From NCBI RefSeq assembly GCF_010634855.1, contig NZ_MWLQ01000022.1, positions 1 to 64,000 on the forward strand: a DNA stretch of 64,000 nt, written 5' to 3'. Shown here one piece after another: positions 26,711 to 35,704 of this stretch. Numbering within the stretch: position 1 is the stretch's first letter; each line of letters opens with the position of its first letter. The notes under the pieces are model-generated. The model did no database searches, was not told the DNA's origin, and worked only from the letters and a program-made list of their open reading frames with translations. The DNA is from Microbacterium sp. B35-30 (lineage in GTDB: Bacteria; Actinomycetota; Actinomycetes; Actinomycetales; Microbacteriaceae). The position numbers and the translations under genes are program-made.

Positions 26711-27949
26711 CTAAGCCTCGGCGTCGGAGGTGACCTCACGCGCCGTGTCGGCGGGCGACCGCTGCGCCCGGCTCAGCAGGACGAAGGGCACCGCGATCGC
26801 CGAGATCACCCCGCTCCAGAGCATCGACGAGGCGTACCCTCCGACATCCGCCGCTCGGCCCAGCACCGGCTGGAACACGACCCCGCCGGCGGAACCCATC
26901 AGCGAGTCGAACGACAGCACGGTCGCGCGCTGTTTCGACGGGATCATGTCGTTGAGGTAGGCGCGGTGCACCGGGTCGTCGATCGCCGAGGCGACGCCCC
27001 AGAGGGCCACCAGCACCAGCGCGAACCAGAAGTCGCGCACCAGCCCGAGCCCGATCAGCACGAGCGCGCTCGACACGGTCGCCAGCAGGATCGACGATGT
27101 GCGACGGCGGAACAGCTTTCGCACTCGCGGGGCGAGCAGGCCGCCGACGATCGAAGCCCCCGAAAGGAGAGCGGCCGCCAGCCCCGCGATCGAGTAGGCC
27201 TCCTCGTCGCCCCACAGTTCGAGCAGGTACGGCTGCATGGCGTAGAAGACGTAGATGCCGACGCCCGCGGTGAAGGGACTCGTGAGCATGAGCCAGCGCA
27301 CCGGTGGATCGCCGAGGCCATAGCGGAAGGATGCACGCAGGACCGTACGGGTCGCCTGCAGCGGACGCTCGCTGCGATCCGGCTGGAAGCCCAGATCGTG
27401 CATCAGCAGGGCGGCGACCACGAACATCACCAGCAGGATGCCGCCGCGGACCAGGAACGGCACGCCCAGGTTCGTCAGCTGTGCGAGCACACCGCCGAGT
27501 ACCGACCCGGCGAGCATCGCGACGCCGCCCACGATCTGCGCGCGGCCGAAGACGGTCTCGAGGCTGCCCTGGTAGCCGGTCACTTTCAGGGCGTCGACGA
27601 GCCAGGCATCGACCGCACCCGAGAAGAACGTGAAGCCCAGCCCGAGCAGCACCGACACCACCGCCCACGCCCAGAACGGCGACTGCCAGACCCACAGCAT
27701 CCAATACATGACGGTCGTCACCGCCAGCGTGATCGTGCCGAGCAGGTACGAGGCTCGCCGCCCCACGGTGTCGGCTACCACGCCCGTCGGGATCTCGAAG
27801 ATCAGCATTCCGGCGGTGAAGAACGCATTCGCCGAGAACGCCTCGAGGTTCGTGAGCCCGGCATCGAGCAGGAACAGCGTGTTGATGCCCCAGATGAACG
27901 ATGCGGCGAGGGTGTTGCCGAGCAGCAGTGTGTAATACGTGCCCTGCAC
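26711..27949 (-). CDS. MFS transporter
   Basis: A 412-residue major facilitator protein with 12 hydrophobic segments. Loop 2-3 reads GVVADTVGRRASYLLG, the motif A form GxxADxxGRR. An unusually polar turn (FFSGAVDAWLVDALKVTGYQGSLETVFGRAQ) sits in helix 4-5, typical of the putative drug/metabolite group near tetracycline-type exporters. The start is a GTG (27949) without clear ribosome site; no better start is seen. The gene is transcribed in the same direction as the flotillin gene with a 117-bp gap. The substrate is unknown. Confidence 0.85.
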   Translation of the reverse strand: MQGTYYTLLLGNTLAASFIWGINTLFLLDAGLTNLEAFSANAFFTAGMLIFEIPTGVVADTVGRRASYLLGTITLAVTTVMYWMLWVWQSPFWAWAVVSVLLGLGFTFFSGAVDAWLVDALKVTGYQGSLETVFGRAQIVGGVAMLAGSVLGGVLAQLTNLGVPFLVRGGILLVMFVVAALLMHDLGFQPDRSERPLQATRTVLRASFRYGLGDPPVRWLMLTSPFTAGVGIYVFYAMQPYLLELWGDEEAYSIAGLAAALLSGASIVGGLLAPRVRKLFRRRTSSILLATVSSALVLIGLGLVRDFWFALVLVALWGVASAIDDPVHRAYLNDMIPSKQRATVLSFDSLMGSAGGVVFQPVLGRAADVGGYASSMLWSGVISAIAVPFVLLSRAQRSPADTAREVTSDAEA

Positions 27950-28097
27950 GCGGCGTGGAGTGGGCAGCGATGGCGCGGAACTGGTCCTGGAGATGGCGGC
28001 ACCGCCTCTTTTCCACGGGATCTTCGGCTGACACCGCGACAGTATCCCTCCTGGCGGAAGCCGTCCACGGGGGTCGCCGCCGCCGGCCCTCGCTCCG

Positions 28098-29093
28098 CTA
28101 GGCGGTGGCGGGGCCGGCGAACCCCGTCGCGCGGGTGTCGGCGCCGACGGTCTGGTTCATATGCTTCGCGATCCGCAGCACGACGGCGCGGTCGCCGATG
28201 CGGGCGCCGTGCAGGGCGTTCTCGAGGGCGAGCTCGAACCGATTGACATCGGCCAGCCGCCGCAGCCACACGGCCAGGATGAGGTTGTAGCGGCTGGCCG
28301 CCGTGATCGCGAGCCGCACCTCGGGCACGGACGTGATGGCGGTGCGGGCGACCTCGAGCACCTGCGCCGGAGCCTCGACGAAGTACCAGGCATAGATGGG
28401 CCAGCCGGATGCCGCGCGCGCCATGTCGGTGCGAAAGCGCAGGCTTCCCCTCGCGCGAAGCGTCGCGAGCGCGTCCGCAACACGCTGCGGCGCGAACCCG
28501 CTGCGCTCGGCGATCGTCGCGATCGGGACGCGGCCGTCCGCCCACACCTCGCGCTCGATCGCCTCCCGCAGGTCGTCGGGCACGCGCTGCGCCGCACGGG
28601 CTCGCGGCGGCCTCGGAGGGCGGACACCCTGGGCCTCGGCCGGCTCCAGCGCGCGCAGCCGCCAGCTCGCGCCGTCGATGAGTGTCTCGTTCACGAGGTG
28701 CGTGCGCACCGACCGGACGCCGTCGAGCCGGCCCAGGCGGTGCAGCGAATAGTCGGAGAGCCCCGCGATGTCGGGCGCGAAGACAATGGCCATGAGATCG
28801 CGCGACCCGGAGGTGACGTCGAGGACGTAGACCGCGGGGTCGCGCTGCAGTTCCTGGATGACGGCATCCATCTTCGCCCGTTCGCAGTCGATCTCCATGA
28901 TCGACACCTGCCCGAGGGTGGGATGCCCCGTGACCCAGGCGATGCCCTCCTCGCGCAGCCGTGCCCACCGGCGCGCGAGGGTGCTGGCGTCGACGCCGAT
29001 CACGGGGGAGAGCTCGTTCCAGCTCGCACGCGGCTCGATCTGGAGTGCGTGGACGAGCCGTCGATCGATTTGATCGAGGGTGATCTCCTGCAC
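28098..29093 (-). CDS. Double-length Lrp/AsnC-family regulator
   Basis: A 331-residue protein, twice the usual 150-160. GTG 29093 with GGAAGG upstream sets the start. First unit: LDQIDRRLVHALQIEPRASWNELSPVIGVDASTLARRWARLREEG, then the ligand-type domain (VYVLDVTSGSRDLMAIVFAP). Second unit: LREAIEREVWADGRVPIATIAERSGFAPQRVADALATLRARG and a second RAM-like domain (VRLAITAASRYNLILAVWLRRL). A Pro/Arg linker (GVRPPRPPRARAAQ) joins them. Tandem Lrp proteins of this kind occur beside peptidase or amidohydrolase genes in actinobacteria. It is divergent from the M20/DUF3100/sdaA operon and probably controls it in response to an amino acid. Confidence 0.85.
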   Translation of the reverse strand: MQEITLDQIDRRLVHALQIEPRASWNELSPVIGVDASTLARRWARLREEGIAWVTGHPTLGQVSIMEIDCERAKMDAVIQELQRDPAVYVLDVTSGSRDLMAIVFAPDIAGLSDYSLHRLGRLDGVRSVRTHLVNETLIDGASWRLRALEPAEAQGVRPPRPPRARAAQRVPDDLREAIEREVWADGRVPIATIAERSGFAPQRVADALATLRARGSLRFRTDMARAASGWPIYAWYFVEAPAQVLEVARTAITSVPEVRLAITAASRYNLILAVWLRRLADVNRFELALENALHGARIGDRAVVLRIAKHMNQTVGADTRATGFAGPATA

Positions 29094-29125
29094 GGGCGGC
29101 CTTCCTGGTCGGTGCGTTGACGCAA

Positions 29126-29138
29126 TTGTGACGCACAA
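29126..29138. promoter_or_regulatory. Candidate Lrp operator
   Basis: TTGTG-ACG-CACAA, a perfect 5-bp inverted repeat in the 141-bp divergent region between the Lrp gene and the amidohydrolase gene. Position and symmetry fit autoregulation and control of both transcripts. Confidence 0.4.
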
Positions 29139-29234
29139 GCAGCGCATTCCACGCAGAAATCCTGCAGGTTCATGTGTTCGAAACATATCCAGGCGCACCA
29201 TTGCCGCATCGATCGCACCGACGAAAGGACCATC

Positions 29235-30464
29235 GTGAGTCTCATCACGACCGACGCCGTCACCCTTACCGAGTTGAAGCGCCATGCCGCCGACGGCGTC
29301 GAATCACGCCGTGACGAGCTCATCGGCCTGAGCCACGCGATCCACGAGAACCCCGAGCTGTCGTGGCAGGAGCACGAGGCCGCAGCCCTCGTCGCCCGCA
29401 CCCTCGAGGAGGCAGGCTTCGACGTCGAGATCGGGGCGTACGGAGTCTCCACCGCCGTTGAGGCCGTGTATGGCACCGGCGACCTGACGGTCGCGATCTG
29501 CGCCGAGTACGACGCGCTTCCCGGCATCGGCCACGGCTGCGGGCACAACGTCATCGCCGCCTCGGGAGTAGGCGCCGCCCTCGCGCTGGCGCCGCTGGCC
29601 GACGCGGCAGGCCTGCGGGTCAAGCTGCTCGGCACGCCTGCGGAGGAGCACGGCGGCGGCAAGGTGGCGATGCTCCTCGCCGGTGCGTGGGAAGACGTCG
29701 ACTTCTCGCTCATGGTGCACGGCATGACCGGAGAGGACATTTCGGCGACGGCCTTCAGTGCGACAGCCGTCGATCGGTTCGAGGTCGTCTTCCACGGCAG
29801 GACCGCGCACGCCGCGGGCATGCCGGAGCAGGGCCTCAACGCGGCTTCCGCCGCCGCGATCGCCCAGACCGCCATCGCCTTCCTCCGCCAGCAACTGCCC
29901 AAGGACACGAATCTCAACGCCTACGTCTCGCACGGCGGTGAGGCGACGAACATCATCCCCGACCGTGCCGTCGTGCAGGTCGAACTGCGCGCGTACGACA
30001 CCGACGTGTGGCGTGACATGAAGAAGCGCGTGCTCGCGTGCTTCGAGGGTGCCGCCGTCGCGACAGGATGCCGCTGGGAGTGGTCGGCGACCGAGCACCC
30101 GTACGCGCCGGTCAAGCACGACGCATCGCTCGGCGCCTTCTGGGACCGCAACCTCGTGGCGCGCGGCCGCACGATCGGCGCGGCGAAGATGGGCGGCGGC
30201 TCCACCGACATGGGCAACGTGTCGCAGGTCGTGCCCTCGATCCACCCCACCATCGCCTTCCTCGGGCAGACGGGCCCCGCCCACAACCCCGAGTTCACCG
30301 CTGCTGCGGCCACCCCCGCAGCCGACCAGGCCGTCATCGACGCCGCCACGATCCTCGCGTGGACGGTGCTCGACGTCGCCCTGGACGGCGCCCTGCGCGC
30401 CGACCTGCTCCACCGCACCGCCGAGCGCCCCGTCGGGGCGACCCGGAACACGCTCGAGGCATGA
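29235..30464 (+). CDS. M20-family amidohydrolase (metallopeptidase fold)
   Basis: A 409-residue enzyme with GTG start at 29235 after CGAAAGGACC. M20D features: HAIHENPELSWQEHEAA, AICAEYDALPGIGHGCGHN (metal-binding Asp and His), GTPAEEHGGGK (catalytic and metal Glu), VDRFEVVFHGRTAHAAGMPEQGLNA (dimerisation domain), and the C-terminal GGGSTDMGNVS...P, HPTIAFLG with the last His. The subgroup includes AbgB and N-acyl amino acid hydrolases. It is the first gene of an operon with a permease and L-serine dehydratase, so it may release serine or an amino acid yielding serine from an imported amide. It is divergent from the Lrp gene. Confidence 0.9.
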   Translation: MSLITTDAVTLTELKRHAADGVESRRDELIGLSHAIHENPELSWQEHEAAALVARTLEEAGFDVEIGAYGVSTAVEAVYGTGDLTVAICAEYDALPGIGHGCGHNVIAASGVGAALALAPLADAAGLRVKLLGTPAEEHGGGKVAMLLAGAWEDVDFSLMVHGMTGEDISATAFSATAVDRFEVVFHGRTAHAAGMPEQGLNAASAAAIAQTAIAFLRQQLPKDTNLNAYVSHGGEATNIIPDRAVVQVELRAYDTDVWRDMKKRVLACFEGAAVATGCRWEWSATEHPYAPVKHDASLGAFWDRNLVARGRTIGAAKMGGGSTDMGNVSQVVPSIHPTIAFLGQTGPAHNPEFTAAAATPAADQAVIDAATILAWTVLDVALDGALRADLLHRTAERPVGATRNTLEA

Positions 30465-30514
30465 CCGACCCCGCTTACGCGGACGGCACCGCCTCCCCAC
30501 CTGGAGAACCCGAC

Positions 30515-31915
30515 ATGACCGCTCCCACCCACGAAGGCAACGTCGCCTCGACAGGACCGCAGTCTCCCAGCCCCCTTCAGAAGACGGCATCCGTCATCGC
30601 CCTCGGATTCCGCAGCCCGCGGCTGTGGATCCTCATCGCACTGGTCGTGGCCATCTCGGCCGGTGCGCAGGCGATCGGACCGATCGTCATCCCTCTCGGC
30701 ATCGCGTCGGTGACGCTCCTGCCGATGATCTGGGGCATCACCGCAGGCGCCCTCGTCTCGGGCCAGCGTCTCAAGCCGCTGCCGATCGACCTGCAGCAGG
30801 CGGCCACCGTGATCATGGGCGTCGCCGTGCTCTTCCTCTGCGCGCGCCTGTCGTTCACGATCGGCCCGAACATCCCGCTGCTCCTGCAGGCCGGCCCCGC
30901 GCTGCTGCTGCAGGAGGTCGGTCACCTGTTCGGCACCATCGCACTGGCGCTCCCGCTCGCGGTGCTGCTGCGCATGGGGCCGGCGACCGTCGGCGCGACC
31001 TTCTCGATCGACCGCGAGGGCTCGTTCGCGATGGTGAGCGAGCGCTACGGCTCCGACTCGCCGCAGTACCGCGGAGTGCTGTCGATGTACGTCTTCGGCA
31101 CCATCTTCGGCGCCGTCATCGTGAGCCTCATCGCCTCGATCGCCGCTTCGCTCGGCATCTTCGACCCGCTCGCCCTCGCCATGGGTGCGGGCGTCGGCTC
31201 GGGATCGATGATGGCGGCCGCGGCATCCGTCATCGTGTCGGCCCACCCCGACATGCAGGACCAGGTGCTCGCGCTCGCCGCCACCTCGAACCTGATCACG
31301 GGGGTGCTCGGCATCTACATCGGGGTCTGGGTGTCGCTGCCGCTCGCCGACCGCTTCTACAAGCTGCTCACCCGCAACAAGGACGCGGCGCTGCCGGGCC
31401 GCCGGTCGAAGGCCAAGGGCGCCATGCCGACCACGGCGGTCAGGACCGTGGCCGAGACGGTGCTCGAGAAGCCGAACGTGCGCGTGCCGCTCTGGGTGTC
31501 GCTGCTCATCATCGGGTTCGCCGGACTCGTTGTCGCTGCGATCGCGGCGAAGGGCTTCTCGTGGGACATGGTGATCGCGTACCTCGTGATGGGTGCACTG
31601 GTCGCGGGCGGAATCGGGCTTGCCAAGGTGACGCGCGGCAAGGTGCCGGCGATCATCGTCGTGATGACGGTGGGGGCGTTCCTCACATCGCCGATCTCAC
31701 CCGTCGCCGGGTGGTTCACGACCGTCTCGGACACCATCGACTTCCTCTCGCTCATCACCGTGATGCTGACGATCGCGGGCTTGAGCCTCGGCAAGGACCT
31801 GCCGATGCTCAAGAGCATCGGCTGGAAGATCATCCCCGTCGGGACGGTCGCCATCACGGCGTCGTTCATCCTCTCGGCGATCGTCGCCGAGTTCGCGCTG
31901 GGACTGTGGGGCTGA
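30515..31915 (+). CDS. DUF3100 membrane transporter-like protein
   Basis: About 466 residues with 10-12 transmembrane helices. I place the start at ATG 30515, which has GGAGA at good spacing. ATG 30461, overlapping the preceding stop as ATGA, would add 18 poorly protein-like residues. DUF3100 proteins usually stand beside M20 amidohydrolases and are thought to carry their substrates. Marker stretches: LPMIWGITAGALVSGQRLKPLPIDLQQAA, LLQAGPALLLQEVGHLFGTIALALPLAV, GPATVGATFSIDREGSFAMVSERYG and GAGVGSGSMMAAAASVIVSAHP. The last, Gly/Ser/Met-rich, may line the pathway. It is coupled to sdaA by TGATG. Confidence 0.8.
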   Translation: MTAPTHEGNVASTGPQSPSPLQKTASVIALGFRSPRLWILIALVVAISAGAQAIGPIVIPLGIASVTLLPMIWGITAGALVSGQRLKPLPIDLQQAATVIMGVAVLFLCARLSFTIGPNIPLLLQAGPALLLQEVGHLFGTIALALPLAVLLRMGPATVGATFSIDREGSFAMVSERYGSDSPQYRGVLSMYVFGTIFGAVIVSLIASIAASLGIFDPLALAMGAGVGSGSMMAAAASVIVSAHPDMQDQVLALAATSNLITGVLGIYIGVWVSLPLADRFYKLLTRNKDAALPGRRSKAKGAMPTTAVRTVAETVLEKPNVRVPLWVSLLIIGFAGLVVAAIAAKGFSWDMVIAYLVMGALVAGGIGLAKVTRGKVPAIIVVMTVGAFLTSPISPVAGWFTTVSDTIDFLSLITVMLTIAGLSLGKDLPMLKSIGWKIIPVGTVAITASFILSAIVAEFALGLWG

Positions 31916-33294
31916 TGACCGGCACCGCCGTCCAGGTCGAGCGCGGGGTGTACACCTCCGCGCTCGACCTCTTCTCGATCGGCATCGGCCCCTCGAGCTC
32001 GCACACCGTCGGCCCGATGCGCGCGGCCGCCGACTTCCGCGACCGTCTCGCCGACGGCGGGATGCTGGCAGCCGTGGTCCGGTTCGGGTGCCGCCTCGAC
32101 GGCTCCCTCGCCGCGACGGGAGTGGGACACGGCACCCCGGATGCCGTCATCGCGGGCCTCCGCGGACACCGCCCCGAGACCGTCGATCCGGCGGTCGTCC
32201 ACGGCGCGTGGGCGCTTCTCGACGCCGGCCGTGCGCTCGACATCGGTGGCGTGCGGTTCACACGCGACGACCTGACGTTCGCGCCGCGCGAGCGTCCGCA
32301 TGGGCACCCGAACTCCCTCACGCTGCGCGCCGAACTCGCCTCGGGCGACGTCGTCGAGGAGACGTACCTATCGGTCGGCGGGGGCTTCATCCGGCGTCTC
32401 GGGGAGCCGGTCGTGGCCGATGCGGCGGGGCCGCGTCCGGTGACGCCGAACGCGCCCACCTTCCGCAGCATGCGGGAGCTGCTCGACCTCTCGCGTGGAC
32501 GCAGCATCGCCGACGTCGCCTGGGAGGCCGAGGTCTCCGTGCACGGAGCGGTCGCGGCCCGGCGCGGGCTCGATGCGATCTGGACGGCGATGCGGGCGTG
32601 CATCGAGCGCGGCCTCCACTCCGACGGCGTACTGCCGGGTGGCCTGCGCGTGCCGCGCCGAGCGGCGGCCGCGTGGAACCGGCTCGCCGAACGCGGTGAG
32701 TCGACGGATGCCGCGGAGGCGGTGTCCATCTATGCGCTCGCGGTCAACGAGGAGAACGCGGCGGGGGGACGGGTGGTGACCGCGCCGACGAACGGCGCCG
32801 CCGGCGTACTCCCCGCAGTGCTCTACCAGTCGGTCGCGGCCACCGGGTTCGACCTGGAGCTCATCCGGCGGTTCCTGCTGACGTCGACGGCGATCGGATC
32901 GATCATCAAGGCAAACGCCTCCATCTCGGGCGCCGAGGCGGGATGCCAGGCGGAGGTGGGAAGCGCCTGCGCGATGGCGGCCGCCGGGCTCACGGCCGTG
33001 CGGGGCGGCACGCCCGCGCAGATCGAGAACGCCGCCGAGATCGCGATCGAGCACCATCTCGGCCTCACGTGCGACCCGGTGTCGGGGCTCGTGCAGATCC
33101 CGTGCATCGAGCGCAACGCGGTGGCCGCGTCGACGGCGATGACGGCGAGCCGCCTGGCGCTGCTCGGCGACGGCAGCCATATCGTCGACCTCGACACCGC
33201 GATCGAGACGATGCGCCAGACCGGCGCCGACATGTCATCCCGGTACAAGGAAACGAGCGCGGCGGGGCTCGCCGTCAACGTCGTCGAGTGCTGA
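31915..33294 (+). CDS. sdaA: L-serine ammonia-lyase, iron-sulfur type, single chain
   Basis: A 459-residue enzyme that deaminates L-serine to pyruvate using a [4Fe-4S] cluster. The beta part opens with [25 protein letters not shown], the signature of the family. The alpha part has [19 protein letters not shown]. The cluster-type cysteines are in [25 protein letters not shown] and [10 protein letters not shown]. The C-terminal [18 protein letters not shown] ends in the conserved Cys thought to occupy the active site when no substrate is bound. It is the third gene of the amidohydrolase/DUF3100 operon. It gives the operon a clear catabolic outlet to pyruvate and ammonia. Confidence 0.95.
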   Translation: MTGTAVQVERGVYTSALDLFSIGIGPSSSHTVGPMRAAADFRDRLADGGMLAAVVRFGCRLDGSLAATGVGHGTPDAVIAGLRGHRPETVDPAVVHGAWALLDAGRALDIGGVRFTRDDLTFAPRERPHGHPNSLTLRAELASGDVVEETYLSVGGGFIRRLGEPVVADAAGPRPVTPNAPTFRSMRELLDLSRGRSIADVAWEAEVSVHGAVAARRGLDAIWTAMRACIERGLHSDGVLPGGLRVPRRAAAAWNRLAERGESTDAAEAVSIYALAVNEENAAGGRVVTAPTNGAAGVLPAVLYQSVAATGFDLELIRRFLLTSTAIGSIIKANASISGAEAGCQAEVGSACAMAAAGLTAVRGGTPAQIENAAEIAIEHHLGLTCDPVSGLVQIPCIERNAVAASTAMTASRLALLGDGSHIVDLDTAIETMRQTGADMSSRYKETSAAGLAVNVVEC

Positions 33295-33321
33295 GCGCGA
33301 CGGCGAGCCTGCGCTCCGCCG

Positions 33322-35460
33322 CTACCCCTCCAGCACCGCCAGCTGCTGCGTCGCGCGCGTCATCGCGACGTAGCGGTCCACCGCACCCTCGATCGCTTCG
33401 CCGAAAGCCGCGGGCTCGACGAGCACGACGAAGTCGAACTCCAGGCCCTTCGCGAGCTCGGGCGTGAGCGACCGCACGCGCTCCTCCGGCACGAACGACG
33501 CGTCGCCGATCACGACGGCGGTGCCCTCCGGATGCCCGGCGAGCCAGTCGCCCAGGATCGCGTCGCGCTCCACCACCGCGGCGCGCAGCACGGCGACGCC
33601 GCTCGAGCGGATCGACGTGGGCACGTTGGCGTCGGGGATCGCGGCGCGGATCACGGGCTCGGCCTCGGCCATGACCTCGCTCGGCGTGCGGTAGTTGATC
33701 GTCAGGGAGGCGATCTCCACGTCCGTGAGGCCTGCCTGCTCGAGTCGTTCCTGCCACGACTCGCGGAACCCGTGCCGGGCCTGGGCCCGGTCGCCGACGA
33801 CCGTGAAGCTGCGCGACGGGCAGCGGGCCAGCAGCATCCGCCATTCCGCGTCCGTCAGCTCCTGCGCCTCGTCGATGACGATGTGCGCGAACGGCCCCGC
33901 GAGCAGGTCGGGGTCGGCCGCGTCGAGCACGGATTCGTCGACGAGGCTGTTGCGCAGATCTTCCCCGTCGAGCCACTGCATCATCTCGTCGCCCGCCTCC
34001 TTCAGCCGTTCGACGACCTGCGACATGTACTCGCGTTCGCGCGCGAGCCGCGCGTCGCGCTGCCGCCGACGCAGCGATGCCGCGGGGTCGCCGAGCCGAC
34101 GCCGGGCGGCATCGAGCAGCGGCAGGTCCGACGTGGTCCAGTCCGTGGCGACGGTGCGCTGCAGCGCGTCCACCTCGTCGGGCGTGAGCCATGGAGCGCA
34201 TCGGCGCAGGTAGGCCGGGACGCTCCAGAGGTCGGAGACGAGAACGGATGCCTCCACCAGCGGCCAGGCGCGGGCGAAGACGCGTGTCAGCTCCTCGTTG
34301 CGGGCGAGCGCTCGGCGCAGCTGATGCAGCGGCACCTCGTCGCCGTCGGCCTGGTCGATGAGGATGTCGAGCACCGTCTCCCACAGCTGGTCGCGAGCCT
34401 CGTTGTGCGGCGTGCCGGGTTCGGCCGACGCGAAGGCCTCCACCCAGTCCTGCCGGCTCAGCCAGAGCTCTCCCCACGGCGTCTCGATGAGGAGCGGCTC
34501 TGCCGGCGGCTCCTCGTACAGGCGGACGGCCGGCTCGATCGCATCGATCATGCGACCGTCTGCCTTGAGACGTGCGACAGCGGAGTCCGACTCGACCGCA
34601 GCGGTCGAGCCCTCCGCGACGAGGTCGCGCACCGTGCAGGTCTGCACGCTGTCTTCTCCGAGGCTCGGGAGCACATCCTCGACGTACGAGAGGTACGCCG
34701 GACTCGGACCGACGAACAGCACGCCCCCGCGGCCCTCTCCGAGGTGCGGGTCAGAGTAGACCAGATAGGCGGCGCGGTGCAGCGCGACCACCGTCTTGCC
34801 GGTCCCGGGTCCGCCGTCGACGACGAGGGCGCCGCGCGAACCGGCGCGGATGATCGCGTCCTGGTCGGCCTGGATCGTCCCGAGCACGTCCCGCATGCGC
34901 GGTGAGCGGCTCGCGCCGAGGCTGGCGATGAACGCTGACTGATCGTCGAGGGCGGCGTTGTGGTCGAGCCCCTCGGCGGTGAACACCTCATCCCAGTAGT
35001 CCGTCACCCGGCGTCCGGTCCACCGGTAGCGGCGGCGGCTCACGAGCCCCATGGGCTGGGCATGGGTCGCGGCGAAGAACGGCTCGGCCGCCGGCGTGCG
35101 CCAGTCGACGAGCAGTCGCCGGCCCGCGGCATCCGTGATTCCGAAGCGGCCGATGTAGACGGGCTCCGAGCCGTCGGCGGGCACCATGCGGCCCAGGCAC
35201 GCGTCGACGGTGAAACGGCGCAGCACCCGCAGGCGCGCGGAGAGCCGGTGGATCTCGAGGTCGCGCTCGAGGGCGCCCTGACCGTGTCCGCCGGGCTGTC
35301 GGCGCAGCGTATCGAGGCGGTCCTCGATCCCGGCGATGGACTGGGTGAGGCTCTCGGACAGGGCGGCGAAGTGCTGCTCGTCGTCGCCGATGAGGACGGG
35401 ATCGGACTTGGCGGAGAGACGTTCGGGCAGGCGGAAAGGGCTGGTCTGGATGGGGTTCAC
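33322..35460 (-). CDS. helR: RNA polymerase recycling motor ATPase HelR (HelD-like)
   Basis: A 712-residue SF1 helicase-like protein. GTG 35460 with AGGAG upstream sets the start, giving the family N-terminus NPIQTSPFRLPERLSAKSDP. A helical arm follows (residues 30-85), then RRLLVDWRTPAAEPFFAATHAQPMGL. Walker A is GGPGTGKTVVALHRAAYLVYSD (about 212-235), Walker B is HIVIDEAQELTDAEW. Motif III/IV-type VVGDRAQARHG, motif V LTINYRTPSEVM and VI VAMTRATQQLAVLEG close it. HelR displaces rifamycin-inhibited RNA polymerase from DNA and gives rifamycin tolerance in Streptomyces venezuelae. A palindrome matching the rifamycin-associated element lies 88-110 bp upstream, which strongly supports HelR rather than a generic UvrD or HelD. 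Confidence 0.9.
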   Translation of the reverse strand: MNPIQTSPFRLPERLSAKSDPVLIGDDEQHFAALSESLTQSIAGIEDRLDTLRRQPGGHGQGALERDLEIHRLSARLRVLRRFTVDACLGRMVPADGSEPVYIGRFGITDAAGRRLLVDWRTPAAEPFFAATHAQPMGLVSRRRYRWTGRRVTDYWDEVFTAEGLDHNAALDDQSAFIASLGASRSPRMRDVLGTIQADQDAIIRAGSRGALVVDGGPGTGKTVVALHRAAYLVYSDPHLGEGRGGVLFVGPSPAYLSYVEDVLPSLGEDSVQTCTVRDLVAEGSTAAVESDSAVARLKADGRMIDAIEPAVRLYEEPPAEPLLIETPWGELWLSRQDWVEAFASAEPGTPHNEARDQLWETVLDILIDQADGDEVPLHQLRRALARNEELTRVFARAWPLVEASVLVSDLWSVPAYLRRCAPWLTPDEVDALQRTVATDWTTSDLPLLDAARRRLGDPAASLRRRQRDARLAREREYMSQVVERLKEAGDEMMQWLDGEDLRNSLVDESVLDAADPDLLAGPFAHIVIDEAQELTDAEWRMLLARCPSRSFTVVGDRAQARHGFRESWQERLEQAGLTDVEIASLTINYRTPSEVMAEAEPVIRAAIPDANVPTSIRSSGVAVLRAAVVERDAILGDWLAGHPEGTAVVIGDASFVPEERVRSLTPELAKGLEFDFVVLVEPAAFGEAIEGAVDRYVAMTRATQQLAVLEG

Positions 35461-35547
35461 GGCATCTGCTCCTGGCGGATTTCGCGACGTGGTGTTCTGT
35501 GGGGGAGGGTCGAGGAGGCGTCGCGATCGACAAGTATGCGCCCCCAG

Positions 35548-35570
35548 GGGGCCCTTGCCGCAAGGCCCCC
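35548..35570 (-). promoter_or_regulatory. Rifamycin-associated element (RAE) upstream of helR
   Basis: Read on the minus strand: GGGGGCCTTGCGGCAAGGGC, a palindrome centred on TTGCGGCAA with one mismatched pair. It closely matches the published RAE core GGGGCTTGCGGCAAGGCCC found before rifamycin-resistance genes. A CATACT sequence (35533-35538) downstream could be the -10 of the helR promoter, with TTGCGG as -35 at 19-bp spacing. Confidence 0.85.
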
Positions 35571-35704
35571 TCCGGCCGTTATCCTGGTAAGGGCAGGGAG
35601 TTGCACGAGGCGGACGGGGAGGTCCGTGACAGCACCCCGTACGAGGCGGATTTCGCCGGCGTTCGTGATGCGCGCGTGCGGTCGTCGTGGGCCGGCGGCG
35701 CCCG

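Noticed and set aside
25127..28246. A 1039-codon plus-strand frame
   Set aside because: It mirrors the flotillin coiled coil and the MFS gene. The sequence is low-complexity and spans two real minus-strand genes and their intergenic regions.
30049..31914. A long open frame upstream of and continuous with sdaA
   Set aside because: Its N-terminal 620 codons lie out of frame over the amidohydrolase and DUF3100 genes; SdaA proper begins at 31915 with the family N-terminus.
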